The position numbers and the translations under genes were made by a program. Shown here in pieces: positions 11,874 through 22,766 of a stretch of DNA of 64,000 bases. The notes below the pieces were generated by a model. It saw nothing but the letters and a program-made list of their open reading frames with translations, had not been told where the DNA came from and did not search any database. Source of the stretch: Brachypterus glaber. Taxonomy: Eukaryota > Arthropoda > Insecta > Coleoptera > Kateretidae. The stretch lies in NCBI GenBank assembly GCA_958510825.1, contig OY294047.1, forward strand, positions 36,677,747 to 36,741,746, in the 5' to 3' direction. Within the stretch, counting starts at the first letter, position 1; every line of letters starts with the position of its first letter.

Positions 11874-12114
11874 CCTCTTCAGGGACGAATTGTTTGTTGA
11901 ATTTAATTTAGTAGCAAAAGTTAAAAATGCTTTTCATTGTCAAAACAACTAAACAAGTGAAGATGTGCGAATCTTGGTCATCGGATGTCGCTTGTGATTA
12001 GAAACAAAGCAAATGGCAAGAGCTATAGCTACTGAGTAATAAGAAATTCGGTGAAATTAGTTTTGCGGAATTTATTTTTAAACGTACACATATGTGCCTA
12101 TATCCCTGAAGAGG
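11874..12114. mobile_element. piggyBac-type MITE
   Basis: A perfect 12-bp inverted repeat, CCTCTTCAGGGA / TCCCTGAAGAGG, is flanked by TTAA on the right and the one-base variant GTAA on the left. TTAA target duplications and C-starting TIRs are the hallmark of piggyBac, so I infer that class. The 241-bp interior is non-coding. Confidence 0.65.
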
Positions 12115-12255
12115 TTAAAGTATTTGGGAAAATACAATATACCATTTACTGCGAATAAAATATAATGGAATGCGTAGCATTACCGATGGTCTAGCGTACA
12201 AAGGTGCTAAGTACATAAGGTTTCCCATATACTTAGCTCACGGCTTGTTTTTTAG

Positions 12256-13352
12256 TGTTATGATCTGAATATTTTATATGTTGTTAAAATTTTAAAATAT
12301 TATTTCTTTAATATTGCGCTATGATACAATCTGGCTTCACGAGATTCGGCTTCGGAAGAGTTCGGTGTGTCCTACATTTGATCGGACCCCTCCTCGGTAA
12401 TTCTTGTCGGTATAATTTAAAAGTTGTCTAGTAATCTAAATTGTTTATACGAATTTAATTTATGGTCAAAATGATCATTTCAGATGTCAGAAATAGCAAT
12501 TAGCTTGCAAATTGATGAGACTGAAACTCTTTTGTCGGGGTAATTAAATATGCGCGGTATCTTTGTAGATATTTTGCGCTAATAGCATTGTCAAATAAAT
12601 TTAACTAGTGACCTTCTTATTAGCTATATAAACTCATGAAAAGATTCATTTTTATCCAGTTTTAGTTAGACTGCCTCTACGCCAGTTTCAAAAGTGAAAA
12701 TGTAGTTTCTGTGAGAATTAATTTTGAGATTTATTCTTGAATTAAAAATAGTTTTTAAACTTAGAAAAATTTTGAGACTCGTTTTATCAGACATAAAAAT
12801 AATTTTGGACACTTATAAATATTGATAGTATGAACACTGATAGAAATTTTGACGAATATTAATTAACTTTGAAAAATATTTTGTAAAATAATTTAAATGA
12901 CTTATACGAACCAGTTTTAATATACACTAAGAAAAATGTGGAAAATAAATTGGGATTTGAAAATGATTGCGAATAGTTGGGATTTCAAACATAGAATGTT
13001 TTAAGTTAGAAGTATTTAATGGAAAACTAATATTTAATGGAAATTATAATTTAAGGGCTTTGCATAGAAATAGGACTTAGAAGTAAGAATTGATCTTTCA
13101 TGTTCTTGGAGAAATTATTCACATTTATTTAATATATTATTCTTAAGTTAAGAAGAAATCGTTTTATCTGTTTCCTAAGCGTCGTCTCCTAGAATACCCG
13201 CTCCCGAATAAAGTGATAAGTGGTTAAGTATATTCTCCGCTCGGGTATACTTTAAATATGACAGAAGATTAGATGGCAAACCTAAATGAGTAAGTTATAA
13301 TGAAAGTTATATCTGCTCGGCTATAACCGAATTATATACCACTATCACAACA
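12256..13352 (+). mobile_element. Solo LTR of a Gypsy-like retrotransposon
   Basis: The 1,097-bp segment begins TGTTATGATCTG, ends CTATCACAACA (short inverted ends TG...CA) and is flanked by a perfect 4-bp duplication TTAG (12252-12255 and 13353-13356). Inside, a TATATAAA box at 12625 lies 34 bp upstream of CCAGTTTTAG at about 12657, a typical insect LTR TATA-initiator spacing. An AATAAA signal is at 13207-13212. No internal coding domain or second LTR lies next to it, so it is a solo LTR left by recombination. The 4-bp duplication fits Gypsy better than Copia or Bel/Pao, which give 5 bp. It could instead be a long MITE, but the promoter and poly(A) layout argues for an LTR. Confidence 0.75.
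12625..12662 (+). promoter_or_regulatory. LTR core promoter (TATA and initiator)
   Basis: TATATAAA followed about 30 bp later by TCCAGTTTTAG, placed about 370 bp into the LTR. This spacing matches insect TATA-initiator promoters. Transcription is inferred, not shown. Confidence 0.5.
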
Positions 13353-13356
13353 TTAG

Positions 13357-14061
13357 TGAAGAATTCGACATCACTACATTAGTAGAAAAATATTTAATAG
13401 TAAAAAAACCACTTCACTACATTAGTCATCAGTTTCATAACATTTGTGGCAGTTGGAAAATTATGAAGAGTGGTGACTTTTTTTTAGTTGTCAGTTTTAT
13501 TGAAGGGAAAAACTTTTTTACCAGTTTTCAACTTTTTAGATGAGTTGGAAAAATGTGTGCCTTGCCTCCCCAATATTTTCTCTTCTGCCCGTCCCTATAT
13601 CCCAGAATACGAACAAAGCTTTTTAACCCTTTAAAGGGTTAAGAAATATATTAATAAATACAGGAACATATTTTTTTAAACTGTATACAATGTATCCTGT
13701 ACATGAAGTGAATACATTATTGCCTGTTTAGCTGAAACGTGATTGCTTGTCCGTAAGATAGACGCCAAGCAGGGTATTTTTCTGAAAGTAAAGGATAATG
13801 CACAATCAATTTTGTAATTTCCATTTGGTCTGAAATATGCAGTAAAAGACATACATACAGCATAACAGTAACATAGCAGCATAACAGTAAAACCTATTTT
13901 TGAATAGTAGTAGTATTTAAGTTTTTATTCAAAATTATAATACCTATCGATTTCTATCGATTCCATCGATTTTTATCAAAGGGTACTAAAATATACGGAG
14001 AATTAAAAAAATCAAAGTTTCGGTTAAGGTAACGAGGTTAATTGTTTTTTATTATGAAACC
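13357..14061. other. Unassigned sequence
   Basis: Short direct repeats CACTACATTAGT near 13373 and 13413. ATCGATTTCTATCGATTCCATCGATTTTTATC at about 13948-13978 is a small ATCGATTYY array. A 68-codon minus-strand frame at 13676-13882 has no recognisable domain. Confidence 0.4.
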
Positions 14062-14160
14062 AATTAATTCCGAGAAATTCCAGGGAATTTAAAGAAATCC
14101 CAATGAATTCCAATAAATCCCAATGAATTCCAATAAATCCCAATTCATTTCAAGGAATAC
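14062..14160. repeat. Degenerate ~11-bp minisatellite, left part
   Basis: Variants of AATTCCAANRAATCCC repeat, for example GAATTCCAATAAATCCCAAT twice in direct succession. The array resumes after the SINE at 14455-14575 with the same motif family. Confidence 0.75.
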
Positions 14161-14170
14161 ATACATACAT

Positions 14171-14429
14171 GTTTGTTTAACCTCGTACTATTCTACTTAA
14201 TTAAGCATCCCTAAGTCCAGGACTTGTGTGGGCTAGTAGTAGAGGGAACCACCGGCTTATACTAAACCAGTTTTTATAGGGAGTGTCCGCTTCACTTACG
14301 CCTTCGCCAAATTTTAATTATTAATTTACTGAAAAAGGTAAATCGGCGCCAGTGAGAATCGAACTCACGCTATCTGGCTAGTAGACTTGTCATGTACAGA
14401 TGCGGTAGACTACTACACCAATCCTCCCA
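14171..14429 (-). mobile_element. tRNA-derived SINE, family 1, copy 1
   Basis: Read on the minus strand, the unit has a tRNA-like head (GGGAGGATTGGTGTAGTAG, A-box region), a strong B box GAGTTCGATTCTCAC, a conserved body (GGCGAAGGCGTAAGTG, then CCGGTGGTTCCCTCTACTAC) and a tail AACAAAC. The same body occurs at 25041-25297, 26216-26477 and 38739-38997. RNA polymerase III transcription is inferred from the boxes. It splits a minisatellite. Confidence 0.9.
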
Positions 14430-14454
14430 AAGTCCAAATCAATTCAGATTTTTT

Positions 14455-14575
14455 TTTTAAGAAATCCCAAGTATTTCTGAGGAATCCCAATAATTCTAAG
14501 AAATTCCAAGGAATCCTGAATAATTCAAAAGAATTCTGAGAAATTTCAAGGAATTCTAAGGAATTTAATTTAAAC
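14455..14575. repeat. Degenerate ~11-bp minisatellite, right part
   Basis: Repeated variants of AAATTCCAAGGAATYCTRA continue the array at 14062-14160 on the other side of the SINE. Confidence 0.75.
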
Positions 14576-14585
14576 GATTTGAATA

Positions 14586-14870
14586 CAAAAACTGGTTATT
14601 TTAAAAAGATTTCTTTTAATATATTGATATTTTTCAACAATATAAAGGGAATTATTATAATGTTATTAAGAAAACATTAAAATAAGAAAGTAAGGGACAA
14701 TACTTTTACTTTAAAGTCCAAACGGTTTGGTGTAAAAATTATTATTTTTAATTAATATTGTTCATAACAAAAACGTAAAGTTTTTACTTTTAATATTTTA
14801 AAGGGCAATTTTTTTAAATTAAAATAATTTCTTTACAAGATGGGATTTTTCTGAATGTATATAAAATTGT
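14586..14870 (+). repeat. Dispersed repeat, inverted copy at 50560-50830
   Basis: Long matches to the reverse complement of 50560-50830, including ATTGATATTTTTCAACAAT, AGAAAGTAAGGGACAATACT and ACGTAAAGTTTTTACTTTTA. Non-coding. Confidence 0.85.
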
Positions 14871-15453
14871 AAAATTACGATTTTATATGAATATTACATC
14901 TAACTTAAAAGTAATACTCATATAAAATTGTAAAATTACATGTAAAATCTCCAAACATATTACCTATGATTCTATTTATTTTTTACAGTGTAGGTATTGC
15001 TGGTATTATTGGAGAAGATCTTAAAATATTTCACTATAAAAATTGTTTTGTGAAATTACTAATAATATCGTTGGTTATTTAATGCCACCGATTTTGCTAG
15101 TAATATTACATATCAACTTTGTAATTTGACTAAACTGCGTAGTAATCTTGTAAATTAATAAAAATTATTTTTTGTAATTTCACAACATTTGCCTGTGATA
15201 TTACATAATAAATTGTGAAATTATTTCACATTTTTACAATATTACAACACGTCTTTGTAATTTTAAATGTTTTTTTTTTGTGAATAGCTAAAACATTTTG
15301 TGAAATGTTCAAGTATTTTCGCAAAATTTAGTAAACCCACAATAATATTGCGTTTTTATTAAATTAACTTTTGATTTTACAATATAACAATATAAAATCG
15401 CTGCAATAATGTTTATTGTTTTTTTTGTAAAAATACCAACGTTTTTTTTTCAG
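14871..15453. other. AT-rich sequence with recurring TGTAAAATTACA motifs
   Basis: TGTAAAATTAC and TGTAATTTNAC recur in both orientations about ten times between 14868 and 15260, and TTTTTTACAGTGTA near 14989 resembles the ACACTGTAAAAAAT terminus at 59852. This may be a decayed MITE. Boundaries are unclear. Confidence 0.4.
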
Positions 15454-15569
15454 TGTTGGAGAGTATCTGAAAATATCAAGAAAAATGATCCTACTTTAAA
15501 GGGCTTAACTTTTGATATTAATGATACGGATTCAAATGCGATCGGATCGAACTACAAAATTGAAAACGG
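15454..15569 (+). CDS. Candidate isolated exon, function unknown
   Basis: A strong splice-acceptor-like sequence (a T run followed by CAG at 15451-15453) precedes a 116-bp open segment that ends in a donor-like CGG|GTCAGT at 15569-15570. The segment encodes 38 codons beginning CWRVSENIKKNDPTLKGL and ending near NYKIEN. It is mixed in composition and hydrophilic, unlike the Phe/Ile/Lys-rich chance frames around it. It stays open to a stop at 15625 if unspliced. I do not recognise the family. The string DINDTDSNAIGSNYKIENG loosely resembles a cadherin-type calcium-binding stretch, but that is weak. No partner exon is identified nearby. It could be an exon of a gene with very long introns, an exon relic or chance. 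Confidence 0.25.
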
Positions 15570-16988
15570 GTCAGTAGTTATATCAGTTTTATTGAAATAT
15601 TGCCGGTTCTCTGCGGTTTGGGAGTAAAATCTTAAATTAAGAACAGTGACAATCACTGAATCATATTTTTATGAAGTAGGTCGTAAATTCAACAAAACAA
15701 GGAAGTCGTAAAGTTTTTATGTCTGGGGCTAGGGTTAAAATCGTATGCATTATTCTACCGGTATTTTATACACAGTTAAAAAATAAAACATACCTACACT
15801 ATAAAAAATTAACTTCATATTTTTACTGTTTTATAGGAAATTTAACTAAACATTTAATGGATTAACACTAAACTAATAAAGAATTTGACCAATGAAATGT
15901 CAGAGTAATAAGTGTTTAGTTTAGTGACTGAGAACATTGAAAATTAAAAACTGGTAATATCTCAAAATGGCCAAAATACAAGTTACCACTTCTGTGCTTA
16001 GCACGGCAGTATATACATTGATTTTTTTTTAAATATTGTTTTAGATTATTTTTTGTAATACTTGTAACTGTTGTTATTGTTTTGTTAGTCGAATTTTTTT
16101 TAAGTATAATGGACAGCAGTCCAATACGTTAGGCAACATAAATTTAGGTCTACAATACCAACCCAAAAAGAAAATTCCCTAATAATATTATATTTGGATT
16201 TTATCGCAGTGCAACAAAAAATGTGCATTATATGCAAAATTATTAAAGAATACATAAAACAGCTTATTAAACACAAAAACAAGTACAAAATCTTTACACA
16301 CAACGGGGTATTTATTATCAATGACTTTCAAATTAAGGAGTAGGTCATAAGTGTACTAGGAAACTTTAGACCTACTGTACACATAGCTGTGTAAAAATTA
16401 AAAAAAAATAGTTTTTTACTTAAAAAAAATAGTTTTTTACTTTAATTATACTTTTATCTCTTTCTGTAGAACTTCTCTCTTTAACTAATCTAAATAGACG
16501 GCAGTCCATAGGTAGATGGTGGAAATTATAAATCCCTATTAGTGGATCGATCCATTTGGATTAACCATCGTTAATCCAAATACACTCTTTTTGATAAGCC
16601 GGAGACTAGATAGGTTCTTTTCGATAATAAAACTGATTGATCTTTAAATAATAGATATGTCATCAAGGATATTGCAGTATCCTTGATGTAACGAGCACTT
16701 ACTTTTACAGATGTAGCTATAGCAGCTGATTAATATTTGAGGCTGAGTTCGAGCCTTGAGCCTATAGGATTTTTATCGATTTTATTTAGTATAATAGTTC
16801 ATTTTTAGCGAGTTTTTTAAAAGCAAAATATTATAATGTTTATTTGACGAGACCCAATTTTTTTACTAATTAAGGTGTAGTTTTTAACATAAAACCAAAT
16901 TTAAAATCTTCTATGCAGATCCAAGCCAGTAAACAATTTTCATTATTTCAATAATAAAATACGAGATTTAAAAATCCTAAGACGTCAT
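15570..16988. other. Unassigned sequence
   Basis: No gene that I can support. A 73-codon minus-strand frame at 16100-16321 has no domain. A 22-bp direct duplication of AAAAATAGTTTTTTACTT lies at about 16398-16441. GATATTGCAGTATCCTTGAT near 16668-16688 forms a short stem-loop. Confidence 0.4.
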
Positions 16989-17138
16989 AAGGCCTATCCA
17001 GAAGCTTGCTTAAGAACATAAAACATAAGAATGCGATGCCGTGATTGGCTTACAAGATACATGGCGGCAAATCAAGACAATCACGGCATCGCATTCTTAT
17101 GTATTACGTTCTTATGCGAGACTGTGGATATGCCCTTA
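16989..17138. mobile_element. Short foldback MITE (AAGGCCTATCC ends), copy 1
   Basis: The ~150-bp element is almost wholly self-complementary. AATGCGATGCCGTGATTGGC on the left pairs with AATCACGGCATCGCATTCTT on the right, and the outer AAGGCCTATCCAGAAGC pairs with a TGGATATGCCCTT end. Copy 2 is at 30607-30749. Non-coding. Confidence 0.85.
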
Positions 17139-17313
17139 AAGTAAAATAAAGCTAAATAGTCTTATAAAATCAGTTACTTAAATGTCAAAGGTGTCCCACT
17201 TTTTTTCTCTTTATTATGTTAAAATCCACATCATAAAAACCACTAGTTTCACCCAAAGAATGCCTTTGATCTTCTGTATTTGCAACTAACGACACAAGAT
17301 GTGAATACTATTT

Positions 17314-18046
17314 TTAACCGACTTCCAAAAAGGAGGAGGTTATCAATTCGACGTGTGACTTTGTTTTTTTTTTATCTTTGTTCTCGCATAACTTTGGAAC
17401 GAATGAAACTTTTTGCAACTTAAAGAGGGCATTCATGAGGTGGTCCCGTTTTAATATGACGCTCGGATAATGCCGGGTAAGCCGGATAATTAAGATAAAT
17501 CTAATCATTTTAACGCAATTTTGCTTAAAAACGGCTTAATTTGGTTTTACTACCAGCCAAATTTTTAGAGAAATATCGGATAACTCGGATAAGCCGGATA
17601 ACTTGATTAAGGGGTCACTTAAATATTACGGTACACTGAAAATCTTTTAAATGCCGTTAAACTTGATTCGCTGGATCTGTAATATTAAAATACCAAGAGA
17701 AAATGATAAATGTTGTGATTTTACCAATAGGCGTTGTTGGATTACTACTTAACGCTTAAAGTTTAATAAGATTTTTTTTAGTATTTCGTTTAAAATAAGG
17801 TTGGTTTGACTTTTGAGCGCTGAAATGGAAGGACAACTATAATTTAGCTTAGATTACGTTACAAATCTACAAGTTCTGTGTCTCTAAAAAGTAAAAAAAA
17901 AAATACTTAAGTCGGTGCCAATTTCACAGCAAACAATAATAAAATAATAGAAAAATAATTGTTAGTAATTAATTTAGGGAATAGTAAAATTGGCACCGAC
18001 TAGTATTTTTAATTTTTTACTTTTTAGTGACATAGAAGTCGGTTAA
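17314..18046. mobile_element. TIR element with TTAACCGACTTC ends
   Basis: Outer inverted repeats TTAACCGACTTC / GAAGTCGGTTAA bound a 733-bp segment. An inner ~55-bp inverted repeat (17880-17925 and 17985-18035) includes AGTCGGTGCCAATTT / AAATTGGCACCGACT. The short sequence TAAGCCGGATAA recurs three times between 17465 and 17600. No transposase. The class is not assigned. Confidence 0.75.
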
Positions 18047-18967
18047 TTTTTTAGGCGAAAAGTTTTTATTTTAAGTTTAATTTCATTAAAATGATTTATT
18101 AAATGAGAATGACATAAAAACCTACATAAAATATTGATATTAATGATCTGCTAATAGGTTTTTATTGGACACCTAAAGGCGCTTATTGTTATACGTATAT
18201 AAAATTAAAATGAATGAATTTAACTTTCAGTCGTCAATCCCATATAATTTCATTAGCAAATTGAAATACTGCTGCCAACAAAATAATACTTCCCATATAG
18301 GTCTAGGTTCATTAAAATCTAGAACGAAAAAAATTAAACAAAAATTAAAAAAATATATTTTTTGAAAAAAAAATTTTTTACCCCATTTTACCCCACCCCG
18401 ATTTTTACCAAAAACAATCCCAGCCTCGAACTTTGGTTAATCAACCTATGGTCCAAATTTGAAGTCTTTAGCTAGAAGCGTTCTTAAGTTATCGTGGTCA
18501 CAAATGTTCCGGACAGACAGAAAGACCGACAGACAAACTTTTTTTTATAGAAATCATATTTTTTGGATATAAAATGTCGAGAAACGTAAAAACAGCAATA
18601 CATTTTTTTAGATTTTTTTTTACTAAAGCAAGACTTTTCTCGGGCAAAAATGACCCAATTTCGCGTTACGTAATACTTAAACGTTCCCCTGGCAATGATT
18701 TCAATACATCAAGATTCTTAGTTAGTACATACTAAGAGCCGATGCAGATATAATCATTTTACGTAAAAAAATGGACGATATATAAATAACCCTAAAATGA
18801 CTAATAAATAAATAAATAAAACCTCATCCTAAGTAATTTATATTAAAATAAATTACCAGAAAACAAAGTTTGTAAAAATGGTATAATTATTTGCAATTTT
18901 GGCGAAGGCGCATTAATAGTTTTCTTTTTTTAGAGGTAACATTTTACCTAAGAAAATGACTCGCAAA
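18047..18967. other. Repeat-like sequence, family shared with 38200-38370
   Basis: TTTACCAAAAACAATCCC, then TTCAAGTCTCTAGCT-like, then AGCGTTCTTAAGTTATCGTG and a GACAGACAGA run occur in the same order near 18400-18530 and 38255-38370. A short PIF-type end (CGCGTTACGTAATACTTAAACGTTCCCC) lies at 18662-18690. TTTCAATACATCAAGATTCT near 18700 matches the inverse of 23025-23050. No coding. Confidence 0.55.
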
Positions 18968-20190
18968 TCTTAAAAGATACACTTTTTTAGAAAGATAAAA
19001 AAACGTTTTTTTGAGTAATAGGGTGTGTCAAAAAATCCCGAATTTAAAATCGAAAACGCTCTCTGGCTCAAAACTTGCTCCTTAGTAAAAAACGGTGGCC
19101 CCTCAAAAATGAGCCAAATCGATTAATGTTTAGAGGTAGCTCAAAGCACTCAAACTTTGAAAAATATCGGTACCTGTTTTTCGGATAAAAAGTGATTGTG
19201 TATAAAATTAAGGAACTTTTGGAGGGTTTCTTTGGTAATATTTAGAGTGAGAATTGTGAGAAAACTAAAAAAATATATTTCCCCTTCCCTTAAGTTAGAA
19301 CATAAAAAAATCGCCAATTATTTGAAGATTTTGCGAAAATTTATTGAAAATGGGCATATTTAAAAGGAAATAACTTCCTTAGGAATGATTTTTTGACCAA
19401 GGTGCATATAAACTTTTTCTATGTTTTTAATTTTAAATAACCACTCATTACTAAAATATTTGTTTTTTGCTTTATATTTTTTAATTTTTTTATTTTTGGT
19501 TCTTCATGCGTAAAAATTTACTTTTAAATGCATTTATCTTTAAAACGGTTAAACCTGCGATGTTAAACCACAGAATTTTTTTGTGTATTTTTACATAAAA
19601 AAGTATTCCAACCAAAAAATCAAAAAAAAAGTACACCGAAAAAAGTTTTAGGCAAAAAACAGAAAATCCACCCGGTTTCTAATCGAAATTATTTTTTTTT
19701 ACTCAACTTGAGGAAAGAAATGATGTTTTCTGTATAGTCATGTAGGTTAACATGTATATATGCTTATATACTAATATATAATTTTGCAGATTTTTTATTT
19801 AAAACTATTTTTTATGCACTTTTAAAAATTAAATTTTCGCGAAATCTTCAAATAATTGGCGATTTTTCCATGTTCTAACTTAAGGGTAGGGGGGATATAA
19901 TTGTTTCAGTTCTTACATTTAGTATTGTTTCTAAATATTACCAAAGAAACCCTCCAATATTTCCTCAATTTTTATCGGTATCAGTTTTTATCCGAAAAAC
20001 AGGTACCGATTTTTTGTTTTAAGTTTGAGTGCTTTGAGCTACCTCTAAACATTTATCAATTTGGCCACTGTTTTTTACTAAGGAGCAACTTTTAAGCCAG
20101 ATAATTTTGAAAATCGCGATTTTTTGACACACCTTATTACTCAAAAAAACCTCTTTTTATCTGTCTAAAAAAGTGTATCTTTTACGATTT
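18968..20190. mobile_element. 1.2-kb foldback element with ~380-bp arms
   Basis: The left arm 18968-19350 pairs with the right arm 19830-20190. Examples are GGGTGTGTCAAAAAATC / GATTTTTTGACACACC, GTAGCTCAAAGCACTCAAAC / GTTTGAGTGCTTTGAGCTAC and AATTATTTGAAGATTTTGCG / CGCGAAATCTTCAAATAATT. The arms have diverged moderately. The 19901-20095 reading frame lies inside the right arm and is not a gene. Transcription would give a long hairpin RNA. Confidence 0.85.
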
Positions 20191-20435
20191 TCTTTCAAAT
20201 GGGAATTGATTTCTGATGACATCAGTTACGTTTTAGTCCAAAAAATGTAGGGGTCCACGAATTTTTTATTTAAAATCGCCCAGGTGAACCGTGCAATGTG
20301 GACAAGAGGTAAAAGTAGCATTTACAGAACGCGTGGACTTACTTTCCCCTATCAAATAGTTATGTACTTTTATGCGTACGTCCTAGAAAATCGTGCATTA
20401 CTGTAGGTTCAGTGGTGCTCTGAGGCATTTTTTTT

Positions 20436-20451
20436 GCCCCCAATTGGGGGC
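20436..20451. repeat. Perfect 16-bp palindrome
   Basis: GCCCCCAATTGGGGGC, embedded in otherwise ordinary AT-rich sequence between two foldback elements. Confidence 0.9.
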
Positions 20452-20584
20452 AAACAAATGTGTCCCAACTGAAAATTGAGAAATTTCCCATGTCAAAAAA
20501 GCTTTACCCCTGACGCAAAAATTTTAATGACTAAAAAAAAGGTTTTCGCCCTAACAAAATTCCCAACTACACCACTCCAGCCTT

Positions 20585-20826
20585 TGGGAACGTTCAAGTA
20601 TTACGTAACGCAAATTGTACCAAAATTCATACACTTCATACCCCGGTTGTCACGTTATTATAGAATATAGAGATTTCATATAGCTACCCCTCCTACTAGG
20701 GGGTGTGTTAGGGGGGGGGGGGTAGCCAAAATATGAAATCTCTACAGCCTTGAATAACGCGAGAACCGAGGTATGAAGTGTATGAATTTTGGTACATTTT
20801 GTGTTACGTAATACTTGAACGTTCCC
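20585..20826. mobile_element. Complete foldback MITE (GGGAACGTTCAAGTATTACG ends)
   Basis: The 242-bp segment is nearly a perfect inverted repeat with ~110-bp arms. AACGTTCAAGTATTACGTAA opposite TTACGTAATACTTGAACGTT forms the ends. ATTCATACACTTCATACC and the GAGATTTCATAT segment continue the stem, and a C/G run lies at the apex. Single ends of the same family lie near 18662, 30053, 45540 and 54640. A truncated copy is at 52245-52401. Confidence 0.9.
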
Positions 20827-20943
20827 CTTCCCCAGCTAATTCCAAAAGATCAAAAAAAAGATCTTCGCCTCTACTTTTCCCAACTCTGCCACACAATTTT
20901 GGAAAAGTATTTTTTATATATTAGCCCGAAATTTGATACACTA

Positions 20944-21226
20944 CACTGATAAAACTGTTTATTTGCGTCAACTAAATGTTTGGTTGGATATGGCCAATTA
21001 AATATTTGGTTGGGACAAATAAACTTTATGTGAGTCAAATAAATTTTAGTTCTGCCAAATAAATTATTTTGTTCCCATTAATAAATCATTTTGCAATTAA
21101 AATATTTGTTTACATGAACTAAATATTTATTTGACTCAAATAAAATTTATTTGTCCCAACCAAATAATTTAATTGACCATGTCCAACCAAATATTTAGTT
21201 GACGCAAATAAACTCTTTTATCAGTG
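20944..21226. mobile_element. Tc1/mariner-type foldback MITE (CACTGATAAAA ends)
   Basis: TIRs CACTGATAAAACTG / CTCTTTTATCAGTG are flanked by TA on both sides. The arms (~110 bp) carry regularly spaced TTGGTTGG and AAATAAA motifs, for example TAAATGTTTGGTTGGATATG paired with CATGTCCAACCAAATATTTA. Non-autonomous. Confidence 0.85.
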
Positions 21227-21426
21227 TACTTTCATCCTCTAACAAAAAAATTGTTACGTAATTTGTAAGATGAGCCTTTTCGAGAGTAGGAAGTTGATTA
21301 ATTATAAACATCCTCTTGTATGTAGCAGGATTTAACTAATAAATATAACTTTATAATTATTTTGTAAATTAAAATATAATGCTACATGTAGCAGGAATAT
21401 TAGAGCTAAATTTATAATGACCACTA

Positions 21427-21903
21427 GGGTGGCCCTTAAAAGAATGATTTTTAGAGATGCCCCTTATTCTGTTCTAAACTGTCTAAAAATTAAATACAGA
21501 AAATTTCAGGTCGATAGCTTAACGTTTCGCATTAAACCCTAAAAAAGGGGGCATAAAACGTAATATTAAGGGTGTGAAGCCAAACGGCATGCCGACAAAG
21601 AACAAAAAAGGATAAAAAATATTTAAAAAAATGATATTTTTTTGATAAAAATACTTCAAAAAATATTTAAAACATTTTTGTTCCTTGAATTTTTCGACAG
21701 AATGTACCATTTGGCTTTTATAACCTCAAAATTTTTTTTATGTGTCCTTTTTAGAGCTCGATGTGGCACGTTTTGACGTTGAGGTATCGACCTCATCATT
21801 TCGCTTGCTTGGCAAAACCCAAAATTGTTTATTGTACAATTTGGGATTTTAAAAAGTCAAAATTTAAGGGCATCTCTAAAATTGTATTTTTTAAGGACCA
21901 CCC
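21427..21903. mobile_element. TA-flanked MITE (GGGTGGCCCTTAAAA ends)
   Basis: GGGTGGCCCTTAAAAGAATG with GAGATGCCCCTT on the left pairs with AAGGGCATCTCTAAAAT and TTAAGGACCACCC on the right. Both ends are flanked by TA. The 477-bp interior includes a 63-codon minus-strand frame (21519-21710) that I do not consider a gene. The TA duplication fits Tc1/mariner. Confidence 0.8.
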
Positions 21904-22029
21904 TAATGGCCACGTAACTTAATGCATTTCAGGAAATTTCTAATTTTCCTGAAATGCCTAATCTGCATGGATAAAATTATTTAATAATTAAAAAATACTA
22001 TTATAAAACAATTAAGTACCCACTCGTAA

Positions 22030-22766
22030 AAGTCCATATTTTACCTAACGCAATTTTTCAAAAAAATTGACCCCTCCCCCCCCCCTGTGTAAAAAACTGT
22101 CACATTTACCAACACCACCCCCCTGTGTAACGCGTAACAATATAAAATTTTTGTTTCGCAATAAATTTAACTGTATTCTCACTATTGATTCGTTTTTCTC
22201 GACAAAACAAACATGTACCTAAAATATAGTATAACATAACCTTAAAAAAATTTACACGAAAAAATCACTCAAACTTTAAAAAAATATTCATAATCAATAT
22301 CACACAGGGAAAAAATACTAGGTACCTCTTTTTACACTGAGTGTCACATATAACACGTATATTGTTTATGCACAGGTACACAAAATAGTACACACATTGG
22401 TGTTCTGTGAGTACACATTCCGCGCGAAAATGTATCATCGCCGATGTTTCATCGGCAAGTCACGCAAGAACAGGGCCTTAAGATTTTTTTTTAATATCAA
22501 TGTCCACAGTTTTTTTACTGATTACAATATTATTTAAATATGCATAGTTTCGTCAATTTTTGTGTGAAAAGGGGAATTATGGGCCATAAATAGTAATTTA
22601 TGTTGAAATAAAAATACATCTGCCAAGCTTAGGAAATAAACATTAAATTTATTAAATTCCGTTACGTAACGTTTACCTAAACCCCCCCCCCCTCTCCCCC
22701 TGTCACAAACTGTAACAATTTCTCTGACCCCCCCATAGGCGGGTTACGTAATATATGGACAGCCCC
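22030..22766. mobile_element. PIF/Harbinger-type MITE, second copy
   Basis: Close match to 6116-6855 over almost the full length, including GTACCTCTTTTTACACTGAG and TTCCGCGCGAAAATGTATCA, ending GGACAGCCCC then TTA. The left terminus is degraded (the GGGGCTGTCC end is missing). An extra ACGCAAGAACAGGGCCTTAA-like segment near 22464 is not in the first copy. Confidence 0.85.
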
